A stretch of DNA of 64,000 nucleotides from Betaproteobacteria bacterium Ga0077526 (GTDB lineage: Bacteria > Pseudomonadota > Gammaproteobacteria > Burkholderiales > Ga0077523), in contig LNDV01000039.1 in the NCBI GenBank assembly GCA_001464765.1, positions 1 to 64,000 of the forward strand, read 5' to 3'. The position numbers and the translations under genes were made by a program. The notes under the pieces were generated by a model. That model made no database searches, had not been told where the DNA came from, and saw only the letters and a list, made by a program, of their open reading frames with translations. This document shows positions 1 to 8,181 of this stretch, piece by piece. Position 1 is the first letter of the stretch. Each line of letters opens with the position of its first letter.

Positions 1-1772
1 AGGATGTTCGTCTGGAACGCGATCCCGTCGATCACCGAGATGATGTCCGCGATCTTCTTGCTGCTCGCCGAGATCTCGCCCATCGTGTCCACCACCTGAC
101 GCACGACTTCGCCGCCACGCACCGCGACGTCGGCCGTGCCCACGACGAGCTGGTTGGCCTGCTTGGCGTTCTCGGCGTTCTGCTTCACGGTCGACGTGAG
201 CTGCTCCATCGAGGACGCGGTCTCTTCGAGGCTCGAGGCCTGCTCTTCGGTACGGCCGGACAGATCTTGATTGCCCGCGGCGATCTCCTTCGCGGCGGTC
301 GTGATGGATTCCACCGATTCGCGAATCTGCGCGATCAACCGACGCAGGTTTTCGGTGGAAGCATTGGTATCCTGCTGAAGAATGGCAAGTTGGCCGTCAA
401 AGACGCCCGTGACGGCCTGCATCAGATCGCCCTCAGCCAGCGCTCTCGATACTCGCCCCACCTCGGAGACACCAGCTTCCGTTACTGTCAGAACCTGATT
501 CAGCCCCTCCGACATCTGCAACGCGAAGCCTTCCTTGCCCTCGACCGCCAAACGCTTACCGAAGTCCCCAGCAGCCGCGGCCTGGACGACACCGGCAATC
601 TCGCGTTCGACCAGGAGCTCCTGCGTACGATCTACCCATTCCACCACGGTGCCAATAAAATGACCCTGGTCATCGATGATCGGATTAGCGCTCACAGCGA
701 AAGTCAGTCCGGCAATCTCGCGCTCCGTTCTGTAGGCTCCAGAGGCGTTGCCTTTCTGATCGAAACTCTGCAGCAGACCGTCGATGGGCGCCCCAACGAT
801 CGAAGCTGCGCTGAAGCCGGTCAGTTCGCGTGTCAGCTGGGACTCGTAACGACGGAACATGCCCAAGATCGCCTGATTCGCGAACACGACCTTGCCGTCG
901 GCATCCGCCACCAGAACGTTCGTGCCGGCGCTGTCGAGTGCCTGTCGGACACGCAGGTTCTCCACGGCCGCCTTTTGCACGTGCGCCATGTCGCCGAGCA
1001 CTTTGGCATAGAGTCCCTTGAACGCATTGACGACGTCACCCAGTTCGTCGCGGCGATCGAGGTTCACGTCGATCGCCGTATTGCCCGCCGTGATCTCGCG
1101 CATCTGGCTCGCGAGCTTCTGCATCGGCGGTACGATGTTCCGATACAGCAGGAAGCCGAGCACGACCGCAAGGACGGCCGAGGTGATCCCGATTCCCGTC
1201 ACGAACACGCGCTTGGACTCGAAGTCGGCCACGGCGTGGTCGTAGCTCGTCCCGGCGACGCGAAGCTGGAGTTCGACCAGTTCGCTGATCTTGCCGCTGA
1301 CGGGGTCGATGGTCGTGTACAGCGGGCCGTCGAACTCCTGCAGCGTGCCTTTGATTGAGCCGGTCTTGCCTTTGAGCGACTCGGTCAGCGCCAAGATGGA
1401 CTTGTCGGCGTCCGCCATCAGGCTGCGGACCTGGTCGGCGAGCACCTTCTCGTCGCTCGTCATTGTGGTGGCGGCGTAGGCATCCCACTCACGATGGATG
1501 TCGTCCTCTGCTTTGGCCAGTCCCTTGACGGTTTCCTCCGCAGACTGCAGACCTGCGTTGGCCTTATTCACGGCGTCGATCACGCTGACGGCGTAGGCAT
1601 CGGCGATCACCTTCAGCTGCTTCAGCGGAACGACACGATCCTCATAGACCGTCCGTAGGCCTTCCTTCGCGGCAGCCATGCCTCGCAAGCCCAGCCCGCC
1701 GATGGCAACCATGGCGCTCAGCAGGACGAACCCGGCAAGGGCGAAGCGTGCGCGAATAGACAAGTTCTTCAT
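1..1772 (-). CDS. Methyl-accepting chemotaxis protein, C-terminus cut by window edge
   Basis: This is the first 590 codons of a transmembrane chemoreceptor; the gene runs off the left edge just after AFQTNIL in the conserved signalling hairpin. Visible parts are a first membrane helix (about residues 9-30), a periplasmic four-helix-type region (about 31-185), a second helix near VFVTGIGITSAVLAVVLGFL, a HAMP region (RRDELGDVVNAFKGLY), a PAS-like segment (about 290-400, with VLVADADGKVVFANQAILGMF), a further HAMP-like stretch and the start of the MCP signal domain (SLEETASSMEQL). The ATG at 1772 follows GAGGTAG at a normal distance. It is last in the visible order receptor-cheY-cheA-receptor, all on minus, so it probably signals through the CheA encoded just upstream. 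The ligand is unknown. Confidence 0.93.
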   Translation of the reverse strand, partial: MKNLSIRARFALAGFVLLSAMVAIGGLGLRGMAAAKEGLRTVYEDRVVPLKQLKVIADAYAVSVIDAVNKANAGLQSAEETVKGLAKAEDDIHREWDAYAATTMTSDEKVLADQVRSLMADADKSILALTESLKGKTGSIKGTLQEFDGPLYTTIDPVSGKISELVELQLRVAGTSYDHAVADFESKRVFVTGIGITSAVLAVVLGFLLYRNIVPPMQKLASQMREITAGNTAIDVNLDRRDELGDVVNAFKGLYAKVLGDMAHVQKAAVENLRVRQALDSAGTNVLVADADGKVVFANQAILGMFRRYESQLTRELTGFSAASIVGAPIDGLLQSFDQKGNASGAYRTEREIAGLTFAVSANPIIDDQGHFIGTVVEWVDRTQELLVEREIAGVVQAAAAGDFGKRLAVEGKEGFALQMSEGLNQVLTVTEAGVSEVGRVSRALAEGDLMQAVTGVFDGQLAILQQDTNASTENLRRLIAQIRESVESITTAAKEIAAGNQDLSGRTEEQASSLEETASSMEQLTSTVKQNAENAKQANQLVVGTADVAVRGGEVVRQVVDTMGEISASSKKIADIISVIDGIAFQTNI

Positions 1773-1846
1773 CGTGTTCTACCTCGTTCCCATCTTCATT
1801 TAGTGCTTATTCCGGCGAACCGGCCCCGAGCGGCGCCTGCCGGTCT

Positions 1847-4162
1847 CTATGCCGCCTGCAGGTAGTCCCTTTTGCGCGTGGCAGAACGCACCAGATGCAC
1901 GGCATCCAGGATCATGGCGACCTTACCGTCGCCCATGATCGTGGCCGCGGAGATACCCGGCACCTTGCGGTAGTTGCTCTCCAAGCTCTTGATCACGACC
2001 TGGTGCTGCCCCACCAGTTCGTCGACGAACATGGCGGTACGCTCGCCGTCCGCCTCCAAAATCACCATGATCCCCCGGTGAAACTCACGCACTTTCGGCT
2101 CCACACCCATCGCTTCGTGCAGCCGTACGACGGGCAGATACTCGCCGCGCACCTGCATCACGAGGCCCGTGCCCGCGATCGTTCGGATGTCGGATGCCTC
2201 AGGCTGGAGAGACTCCATGATGTAGCCCAGGGGCACGATGTAGAGCGACTCGCCCACCGCGACGGAGATGCCATCCAGGATGGCCAGCGTGAGAGGCAGA
2301 CGGATCGACACCGTGCAGCCGCGCCCGAACACACTATTGATCTCGACCCGCCCGCCGAGGGCGGCGATGTTCTTGCGGACGACGTCCATCCCCACACCGC
2401 GGCCGGAGATGTCCGTGACCTGCTCGGCTGTCGAGAATCCCGCCTCGAAAATGAGACCGAACACTTCCGTGTCCGACATGCTGTCGTCCACCGGCATACC
2501 GCGCGACCGCGCCTTGGCGAGGAGCTTGTTGCGGTCCAGGCCTTTCCCGTCGTCGGCCACCTCGATGACGATGTTGCCGCCCTGATGGAAGGCCCGCAGC
2601 GTGATCGTGCCGCTCGCAGGCTTGCCGGCCGCGACGCGGTCCTCCGCGCTCTCGAGACCATGGTCCAGAGAATTGCGGACGAGGTGCGTGAGCGGATCGG
2701 CGATCTTCTCGATCACGCCCTTGTCCAGTTCGGTCTGTTCGCCGACCAGCTTCAGTTCCACGGACTTTCCGAGCTTCGACGCGATGTCCCGAACGAGTCG
2801 CGGGAACCGGCTGAACACGAAGGCGATCGGCAGCATGCGGATCGACATGACCGCCTCCTGCAGATCGCGGGAATTGCGCTCCAGCTGGGCGATGCCGTTC
2901 GACAGCGTCTCGTTGACGCCGTCCACTCGCGATACCGCCTGAGCGAGCATCGACTGCGTGATCACCAGCTCGCCGACCAGATTGATGAGCTGATCGACCT
3001 TCTCGACGCTCACGCGGATGGAGGAGTCGGCGTTCGCCGCGGGAGCGGCGGGTTTGTCCGCTGCACGGCGACCGCCCTTCGCAGCGTCGGCATCGGGCTG
3101 ATCCGTCGCGCGACGACCGGCACTGGCGGCCGTGGTCGCCTGCGTCGCCGGTGCGCTTCCCGGTGCGCCGGGGGCGTCGCCGAAGAACCCGAACCCGTCG
3201 TCCTTCTTCGCTTCAGCCGGTAGCTCGCCAGGCGCGCCCGCCGCGTCGGCAAAGAACCCGAAGCCCTCATCCTTCGCGGCAGTGACTGCCGAGGGTGCAC
3301 CAGCGGCATCATCGAAGAAGCCGAACCCGTCGTCGGCCTTTGGCGCGCCCTCGGCTCCATCGAAAAAACCGAAGCCAATCGTTTCCTCCGGAGCGCCTTC
3401 GGCCCCTGCGAAGAAACCGAAGCCCAGGAGGTCCTCGGAGTCCGGAACGAGTGGCTCCTCGGGCTCGCCGAGTTCCTCGACTTCCAGGGAATCGGGTGAG
3501 AGTACGAAGCCGAACAGATCGCGCAGTTCGGAGCGATCCGCCATGGTATCCAGGAGAAACTCGAAACGGCTGCCCGCCTTCATCTTGCCGGCAGACTTGC
3601 CGCGGCCTAGTTCTGGGCGCGACACCGTCTTGAGGGTGCCGAGCGCACGCAGCTCCGATATGACGTTGATCATGTCGGACGGCGGTTCGATCACCGGGAA
3701 TCTCAGCCGGTAACGCATCGTGCCCGGCGGCGGTGCCAGCACGCCGATGTCCGACTGGGTGGCCGTCGCAGTCTCGCCGGCGGAGAAGGCTTCCAGGCTC
3801 GCGCGCACGGCCGCCTCCTTCTCGGGATCGGCCGGCTCCCCGGACTGGCGCGCGCCCAGCAGGCTCGCGATGACGTCATTCGCCTGAAGGAGGGCATCCA
3901 CCATCCCGGAGGTGAGCGTCAGCTCCTGTTTGCGCAGCCGGTCGAGCAGCGTCTCCATCACATGGGTGAAGTCCGCGGTGTCGCCGAAGCCGAACGTGCC
4001 TGCGCCACCCTTGATGGAGTGTGCAGCACGGAAGATCGCGTTGAGATCCTCCAGACTCGGCTCGTTCAGATCCAGCCGAAGGAGGACCTCCTCGATCGTG
4101 GCGAGGTGCTCCTTCGCCTCTTCGAAGAACACCTGGGTGAATTGCGCCATGTCGAAGCTCAT
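1847..4162 (-). CDS. cheA: Chemotaxis sensor histidine kinase CheA
   Basis: CheA autophosphorylates under receptor control and passes phosphate to CheY. The 771-residue protein has an N-terminal HPt domain with the phospho-accepting His48 (FRAAHSIKGGAGTFGF), a second domain at about 148-232, a long low-complexity linker, the dimerisation helices (VEKVDQLINLVGELVITQ), an ATPase domain with N box (HLVRNSLDHGLES), G1 (DDGKGLD) and G2 (GRGVGMDVV), and a C-terminal CheW-like domain. The linker holds five copies of GFGFF followed by an Ala/Gly/Pro segment (residues 247-334), which is outside the standard domains. The ATG has a GAGAGGGG ribosome site. cheY lies 65 bp upstream on the same strand. Confidence 0.97.
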   Translation of the reverse strand: MSFDMAQFTQVFFEEAKEHLATIEEVLLRLDLNEPSLEDLNAIFRAAHSIKGGAGTFGFGDTADFTHVMETLLDRLRKQELTLTSGMVDALLQANDVIASLLGARQSGEPADPEKEAAVRASLEAFSAGETATATQSDIGVLAPPPGTMRYRLRFPVIEPPSDMINVISELRALGTLKTVSRPELGRGKSAGKMKAGSRFEFLLDTMADRSELRDLFGFVLSPDSLEVEELGEPEEPLVPDSEDLLGFGFFAGAEGAPEETIGFGFFDGAEGAPKADDGFGFFDDAAGAPSAVTAAKDEGFGFFADAAGAPGELPAEAKKDDGFGFFGDAPGAPGSAPATQATTAASAGRRATDQPDADAAKGGRRAADKPAAPAANADSSIRVSVEKVDQLINLVGELVITQSMLAQAVSRVDGVNETLSNGIAQLERNSRDLQEAVMSIRMLPIAFVFSRFPRLVRDIASKLGKSVELKLVGEQTELDKGVIEKIADPLTHLVRNSLDHGLESAEDRVAAGKPASGTITLRAFHQGGNIVIEVADDGKGLDRNKLLAKARSRGMPVDDSMSDTEVFGLIFEAGFSTAEQVTDISGRGVGMDVVRKNIAALGGRVEINSVFGRGCTVSIRLPLTLAILDGISVAVGESLYIVPLGYIMESLQPEASDIRTIAGTGLVMQVRGEYLPVVRLHEAMGVEPKVREFHRGIMVILEADGERTAMFVDELVGQHQVVIKSLESNYRKVPGISAATIMGDGKVAMILDAVHLVRSATRKRDYLQAA

Positions 4163-4227
4163 CTGCCCCTCTCCGTTCTCGTTTGCTCTGTGGGTCCGTC
4201 GTGCTGGTGGCGCCGGCGCCGGCAGCG

Positions 4228-4593
4228 TCAGCCGATGACTTTCTTCACGACCTCGAGCAGCTTGGGCGGATCGAAGGGCTTCACGAGCCAGCCGGTGGCG
4301 CCGGCAGCGCGACCCTTCGCCTTCATGTCATCCGACGACTCCGTCGTCAGGATGAGAATCGGCGCACTCTTGTAGTCGGGCATGGCACGGAGGTTCTTCA
4401 CCAGGGTGAGACCGTCCATGCGCGGCATGTTCTGGTCCGTGAGGATGAGGCTCACCTTCTTCGCCTTCGCCTTGTCGAGCCCGTCCTGGCCGTCCACTGC
4501 CTCGACCACGTCGTAGCCTGCGCTCTTCAGCGTGAAGGCGACCATGTTGCGGATCGACGGGGAGTCATCGACCGCGAGAATCGTCTTAGACAT
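4228..4593 (-). CDS. cheY: CheY-type single-domain response regulator
   Basis: This 121-residue receiver domain has no output domain. It has the acidic pair Asp9/Asp10, phospho-acceptor Asp53 (LILTDQNMPRMDG), the switch Thr83/Thr84 and Lys105 (WLVKPF). Such proteins carry phosphate from CheA to the flagellar motor switch or to another target. It lies between a receptor-like gene (27 bp upstream) and cheA (65 bp downstream) on the same strand, so co-transcription is likely. An AGGAG lies 12 bases before the ATG, and a tiny out-of-frame ATG (4600) sits between them. The motor-binding function is inferred from the family. The sequence itself cannot separate flagellar control from twitching or other outputs. 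Confidence 0.95.
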   Translation of the reverse strand: MSKTILAVDDSPSIRNMVAFTLKSAGYDVVEAVDGQDGLDKAKAKKVSLILTDQNMPRMDGLTLVKNLRAMPDYKSAPILILTTESSDDMKAKGRAAGATGWLVKPFDPPKLLEVVKKVIG

Positions 4594-4619
4594 CGTTCAT
4601 TTGCTCCTGACAAGGTCCT

Positions 4620-5822
4620 TCAAAACAAGTCCACGGCACCCGTGGCCATCGCCTGTTGCCGCACGGGTGTGCGCTCCGCGGTCGCCCGCGCCTCGGTGAT
4701 ACACCGTTCCAGCTCCACCAGGAGATCCTGGTGATCCATCGCCCTCGCATCGTGCGAGAGCCGCTGGCCCATGACGGCCAGCTGTTCCAGCACATTGCGG
4801 ATCGCTTCGTTCTGCTGTCGCGCATGCGCGATCAGCTGGGTCGTCAGGTCTTGAAACTGCAGATTGGTGACGGCGGTGTTGACCCGCGCCCCCAGTTCCT
4901 CTGCGATCGAAGACACCTCGCGGCCGGCGTCCGCCATGCGCGAGTTGATGGCGCCGAGTGACTGGATCGTGGCTTCCACTTCCTGCTTGGCGCCGAGCGC
5001 GGACACGAGGTCCTGGGATGCCATGGCATGGATGCTTTCCTCGGCCCTTGCGATCTCGCCTTCGATCCCCAGGACCTGGTCCCGGATCCGGTGGCTGAAC
5101 GTGGCCGTCCGACTCGAGAGATTGCGCACTTCGTCGGCGACGACCGCGAACCCTCTCCCGGCCTCGCCGGCACGGGCCGCCTCGATGGCCGCGTTGAGCG
5201 CGAGCAGGTTCGTCTGCTTCGAAATGGATTCGATCTCGCCGATGAACCCGGTCACGTCGCGAACCCGATACGAGATGGCTTCCATCTGTTCCACGAGCGC
5301 CATGCCGGTGTGACTGCTCTGGATCAGGCGGTCGACGTTGTCCTGCAGCGTGACCGACGTCTTGTTGACGAACTGCTCGAAGAACGCGCTCGCGGCCTCG
5401 TCGCCCGTCGACGCGATGGTGAGATCGCGTTGCCGCTGGGCCTGGGCCGAGATCAGACTGAAGCTCTCGATGAGTTTCGGGATGGCATCGCTGACGAGTC
5501 CGTCGATCCGTCGCAGCTCATCGTCATTGCCCTCGAGCAGCTGTTGGGACTCCCTGCCGCATCGCTCGAGCGCGAGTCCGAGGACGTCCGGAGAGACCGA
5601 CGCAGCCGGTTGACTTAGTGTCACCGTTTCTCGCGCCCGTAGGTCTGAGAGCGCAAGCCACGTCCAAGGTCCGGCGCATCCGAGGGCAGTAAGGAGCAGT
5701 CCCGCGATCGGGTAGGAAGCCTGCAGCCACCAGCCGGCCCCGAGCGAGGCAAGCGAGATGACGGCTGCGGCGGTCACACGGCTCCAGGGAGACGAGCCCG
5801 TGGTGTTGGAATCGAAAGTCAT
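4620..5822 (-). CDS. Membrane-anchored MCP-like protein with CheZ-like DxxxQ motif
   Basis: From the ATG at 5822 the protein has 400 residues; an in-frame TTG at 5861 would add 13. Two closely spaced hydrophobic helices (about 17-34 and 38-58) leave almost no periplasmic domain. A cytoplasmic helical region follows, including the MCP hairpin (LLALNAAIEAARAGEAGRGF, about 207-226, then VVADEVRNLS). No HAMP domain is evident. Near the C-terminus, QFQDLTTQL (D325, Q329) resembles the phosphatase motif of CheZ (QDLTGQ, where Asp and Gln act on CheY-P). It is first in the operon before cheY and cheA. It could be an atypical receptor, a phosphatase, or both; the phosphatase idea is inference. Confidence 0.88.
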   Translation of the reverse strand: MTFDSNTTGSSPWSRVTAAAVISLASLGAGWWLQASYPIAGLLLTALGCAGPWTWLALSDLRARETVTLSQPAASVSPDVLGLALERCGRESQQLLEGNDDELRRIDGLVSDAIPKLIESFSLISAQAQRQRDLTIASTGDEAASAFFEQFVNKTSVTLQDNVDRLIQSSHTGMALVEQMEAISYRVRDVTGFIGEIESISKQTNLLALNAAIEAARAGEAGRGFAVVADEVRNLSSRTATFSHRIRDQVLGIEGEIARAEESIHAMASQDLVSALGAKQEVEATIQSLGAINSRMADAGREVSSIAEELGARVNTAVTNLQFQDLTTQLIAHARQQNEAIRNVLEQLAVMGQRLSHDARAMDHQDLLVELERCITEARATAERTPVRQQAMATGAVDLF

Positions 5823-5921
5823 GAATCCAGAAAGGTCATGGGGCGGGCGTTGCCAGGACAATCCCGACGCGCCTCACGAGCCCATTAACGGTCGGTCCGG
5901 AGCAACCTTAAGATCGGGGAA

Positions 5922-5958
5922 ATTTCGGGCGGAAGGGGCGAATCCCCCGCCGGGAAAT
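5922..5958 (-). terminator. Imperfect hairpin between relA end and the chemotaxis operon
   Basis: ATTTC-GGGCGG and CCGCC-GGGAAAT can pair around GGGG-CGAAT-CCCC. It lies 58 bp beyond the relA stop on the minus strand and 100 bp before the receptor gene. No T-run follows, so a terminator role is only possible. Confidence 0.3.
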
Positions 5959-6015
5959 GCCGTCGGCAAGGTCTTCACAACATGCGCTGTCTCAGCGCAG
6001 ACCTGCGCACCTGCC

Positions 6016-8181
6016 TCAGCAGCGCCGGGCGGCGCTCACCCGGGGCAGGGCCCGGAGACTCGCAAGGACACGATCGAGCTGCGTCTGATCGGTGACCTCG
6101 AGACTGAGACGGAGGCGCTCATCGCGCCCCCGCCCCGCAGACCGCGTGGCACGCAGGGGAACGCGGTCGCGGCCCAGTACGTCAGCCACATCGCGTATCA
6201 GTGCCGCGCCCCCCTCCCCCGACAACTCGACATCGACGGCGAAGCGGGTGTTCGTCGGCAACTCCCCCCAATGCGCTTCGAGGCGGCGCTCCTCCGCGAG
6301 GCGCGCGACGTTCGGGCACTCGGCGCGATGGACGGAAACCCCCCGACCGCGGGTGACAAAGCCCACTATCGCGTCCGGCGGCACCGGACGGCAGCAGCGG
6401 GCCAGCTGAGTGAGAAGCCGGTCGAGTCCCACAACGAGCACTCCGGTCGACTCCGGCGATGCCCTATGCGGAACAGTTGCCGGCACCGCGGGCTCCGGCG
6501 GCTTTTCGGCCGTGGCGGCGGAGCCCCGCAGCGCGGTCTGGATCGACCGCGTGCCGATCTCGCCGCGACCCAGCGCCGCCAGGAAATCGTCGATGCGCGA
6601 GAACTGGAATCCGCGCGCGAGTTCGTCCAGACCCGGCATGACCACACCCGTGCGATGGACTTCCTTGTCGAGGACCGCGCGCCCCTGTGCGATGGCCTGC
6701 TCGAGGCTCTGGCTGTTGAACCACTGACGGACCTTGGTCCGTGCCCTTGAGCTCTGCAGGAAGCCGAGCGCGGGGTTCAGCCAGTCGCGACTGGGGCCGC
6801 CCTCGCGCGCCGCGACGATCTCCACGCGCTGGCCGCTCTGCAGACGGTAGCCGAGAGGCACGATGTTGCCGTTGACCTTGGCGCCCCGGCAGCGGTGTCC
6901 CAGATCGCTGTGCACGTGATAGGCGAAATCGACCGGCGTGGAGCCGGCGGGCAGCGCCACCACGCGTCCCTGGGGGGTTAGAACGTAGAGAGTGTCCTGG
7001 AACAGTTCGGCCCGGAAAGAGGCCGCAAGCTCCCCGGCTTCGTTGTCGCCGAGACGCCAGTCGAGCACCTGGCGCAGCCAGGCGATGCGCTCCTCGAAGC
7101 GCAGGTCGCGACGCCCGCCTTCCTTGTAGCGCCAGTGCGCCGCGATGCCCAGCTCGTTCGCCTGATGCATGCTGCGGGTGCGGATCTGCACTTCCAGCAC
7201 CTTGTCGCGCGGCCCGATCACCGCCGTATGCAGCGAGCGGTAGCTGTTGGCCTTCGGGCGCGCGATGTAGTCGTCGAATTCCCGCGGGATCGGCACCCAG
7301 AGGTTGTGGACGATGCCGAGCGCCGTGTAGCAGTCGCGATCCTCCTCCACGAGGATGCGTACCGCGCGGATGTCCGACAGCGCCTCGAGGCCACTGTCCT
7401 TGCGCTGCATCTTCTTCCAGATGCTGTAGATGTGCTTCGGCCTGCCGGTGACCTCCGCCTTCAGCCCCGCCCGGTCGAGTTCCAGCCGCAGGCGCTGCGT
7501 GACATCCGCGATGAAGCGCTCGCGGTCGGCGCGCTTCTCGTCAAGCTGGCGCGCGATGTCGTGGTACGTGCCGGGGTCCCGCGCGCGGAAGGCGAGGTCC
7601 TCCATCTCCCACTTGAGTGTCCACACGCCCAGACGATTGGCGAGCGGCGCAAGCAGATCGAACGTCTCCCGCGAGATGGCGCGGCGTTCGTCGTCGGTGC
7701 CCTCCCGCACCACGTGCCGCAGTCGTACCAGGTGGCGCGCCAGGTGGATCAGCACCACGCGGCTGTCCTGTGCCATCGCGAGCAGCATCTTGCGCAGCTG
7801 CTCGACCTGGGACGCGTGATCCGCGGCACGCTTCGGTTCCGCATGGGGCAGGAGCGCCTGGATGCCCGGCATCCGGCGGACGCCCTCGACGAGGGCCGCC
7901 ACCGTCTCGCCCCACTGCTCGGACGCATTGCGCAGTTCCGGCGCGGAGGCCGCGAGCTCGGACAACGCCATCGCCGTGAGGGCCTGGCCGTCGAGCCGCA
8001 GCCCCGCGAGCACGTCACCGACACGGGCAGCCTCCTCCGCCTTGGCGGCCGCGCGTTCCGTGACCACGGACAGCGCGCGCACGAGATCCGGTTCGTCCCG
8101 CGGATCGATGCGCGCGCCGAGGCCGCGCCAGTGCGCGGGCAGTGCGGCGGCATCGATGTGGGCGGTGGCAGTCTCGGTCAC
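6016..8181 (-). CDS. relA: GTP pyrophosphokinase RelA ((p)ppGpp synthetase)
   Basis: This makes (p)ppGpp in the stringent response. The N-terminal region is the degenerate hydrolase domain: the HD metal motif of SpoT is not seen, but EMEDLAFR is present. Next come the synthetase domain (KHIYSIWKKM, DIRAVRILV, YRSLHTAVIGP, VLEVQIRTRSMH), a TGS domain (LYVLTPQGRVVALPAGSTPV), a conserved Cys pair region (ARCCRPVPPDAIVGFV) and a C-terminal ACT-type domain. I place the start at GTG 8181, because it overlaps the comEC stop as GTGA, a common coupling arrangement; this gives 721 residues. An ATG at 8244 would add 21 residues but would overlap comEC by 67 bases. Lack of the hydrolase motif favours RelA over SpoT. 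Confidence 0.95.
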   Translation of the reverse strand: MTETATAHIDAAALPAHWRGLGARIDPRDEPDLVRALSVVTERAAAKAEEAARVGDVLAGLRLDGQALTAMALSELAASAPELRNASEQWGETVAALVEGVRRMPGIQALLPHAEPKRAADHASQVEQLRKMLLAMAQDSRVVLIHLARHLVRLRHVVREGTDDERRAISRETFDLLAPLANRLGVWTLKWEMEDLAFRARDPGTYHDIARQLDEKRADRERFIADVTQRLRLELDRAGLKAEVTGRPKHIYSIWKKMQRKDSGLEALSDIRAVRILVEEDRDCYTALGIVHNLWVPIPREFDDYIARPKANSYRSLHTAVIGPRDKVLEVQIRTRSMHQANELGIAAHWRYKEGGRRDLRFEERIAWLRQVLDWRLGDNEAGELAASFRAELFQDTLYVLTPQGRVVALPAGSTPVDFAYHVHSDLGHRCRGAKVNGNIVPLGYRLQSGQRVEIVAAREGGPSRDWLNPALGFLQSSRARTKVRQWFNSQSLEQAIAQGRAVLDKEVHRTGVVMPGLDELARGFQFSRIDDFLAALGRGEIGTRSIQTALRGSAATAEKPPEPAVPATVPHRASPESTGVLVVGLDRLLTQLARCCRPVPPDAIVGFVTRGRGVSVHRAECPNVARLAEERRLEAHWGELPTNTRFAVDVELSGEGGAALIRDVADVLGRDRVPLRATRSAGRGRDERLRLSLEVTDQTQLDRVLASLRALPRVSAARRC

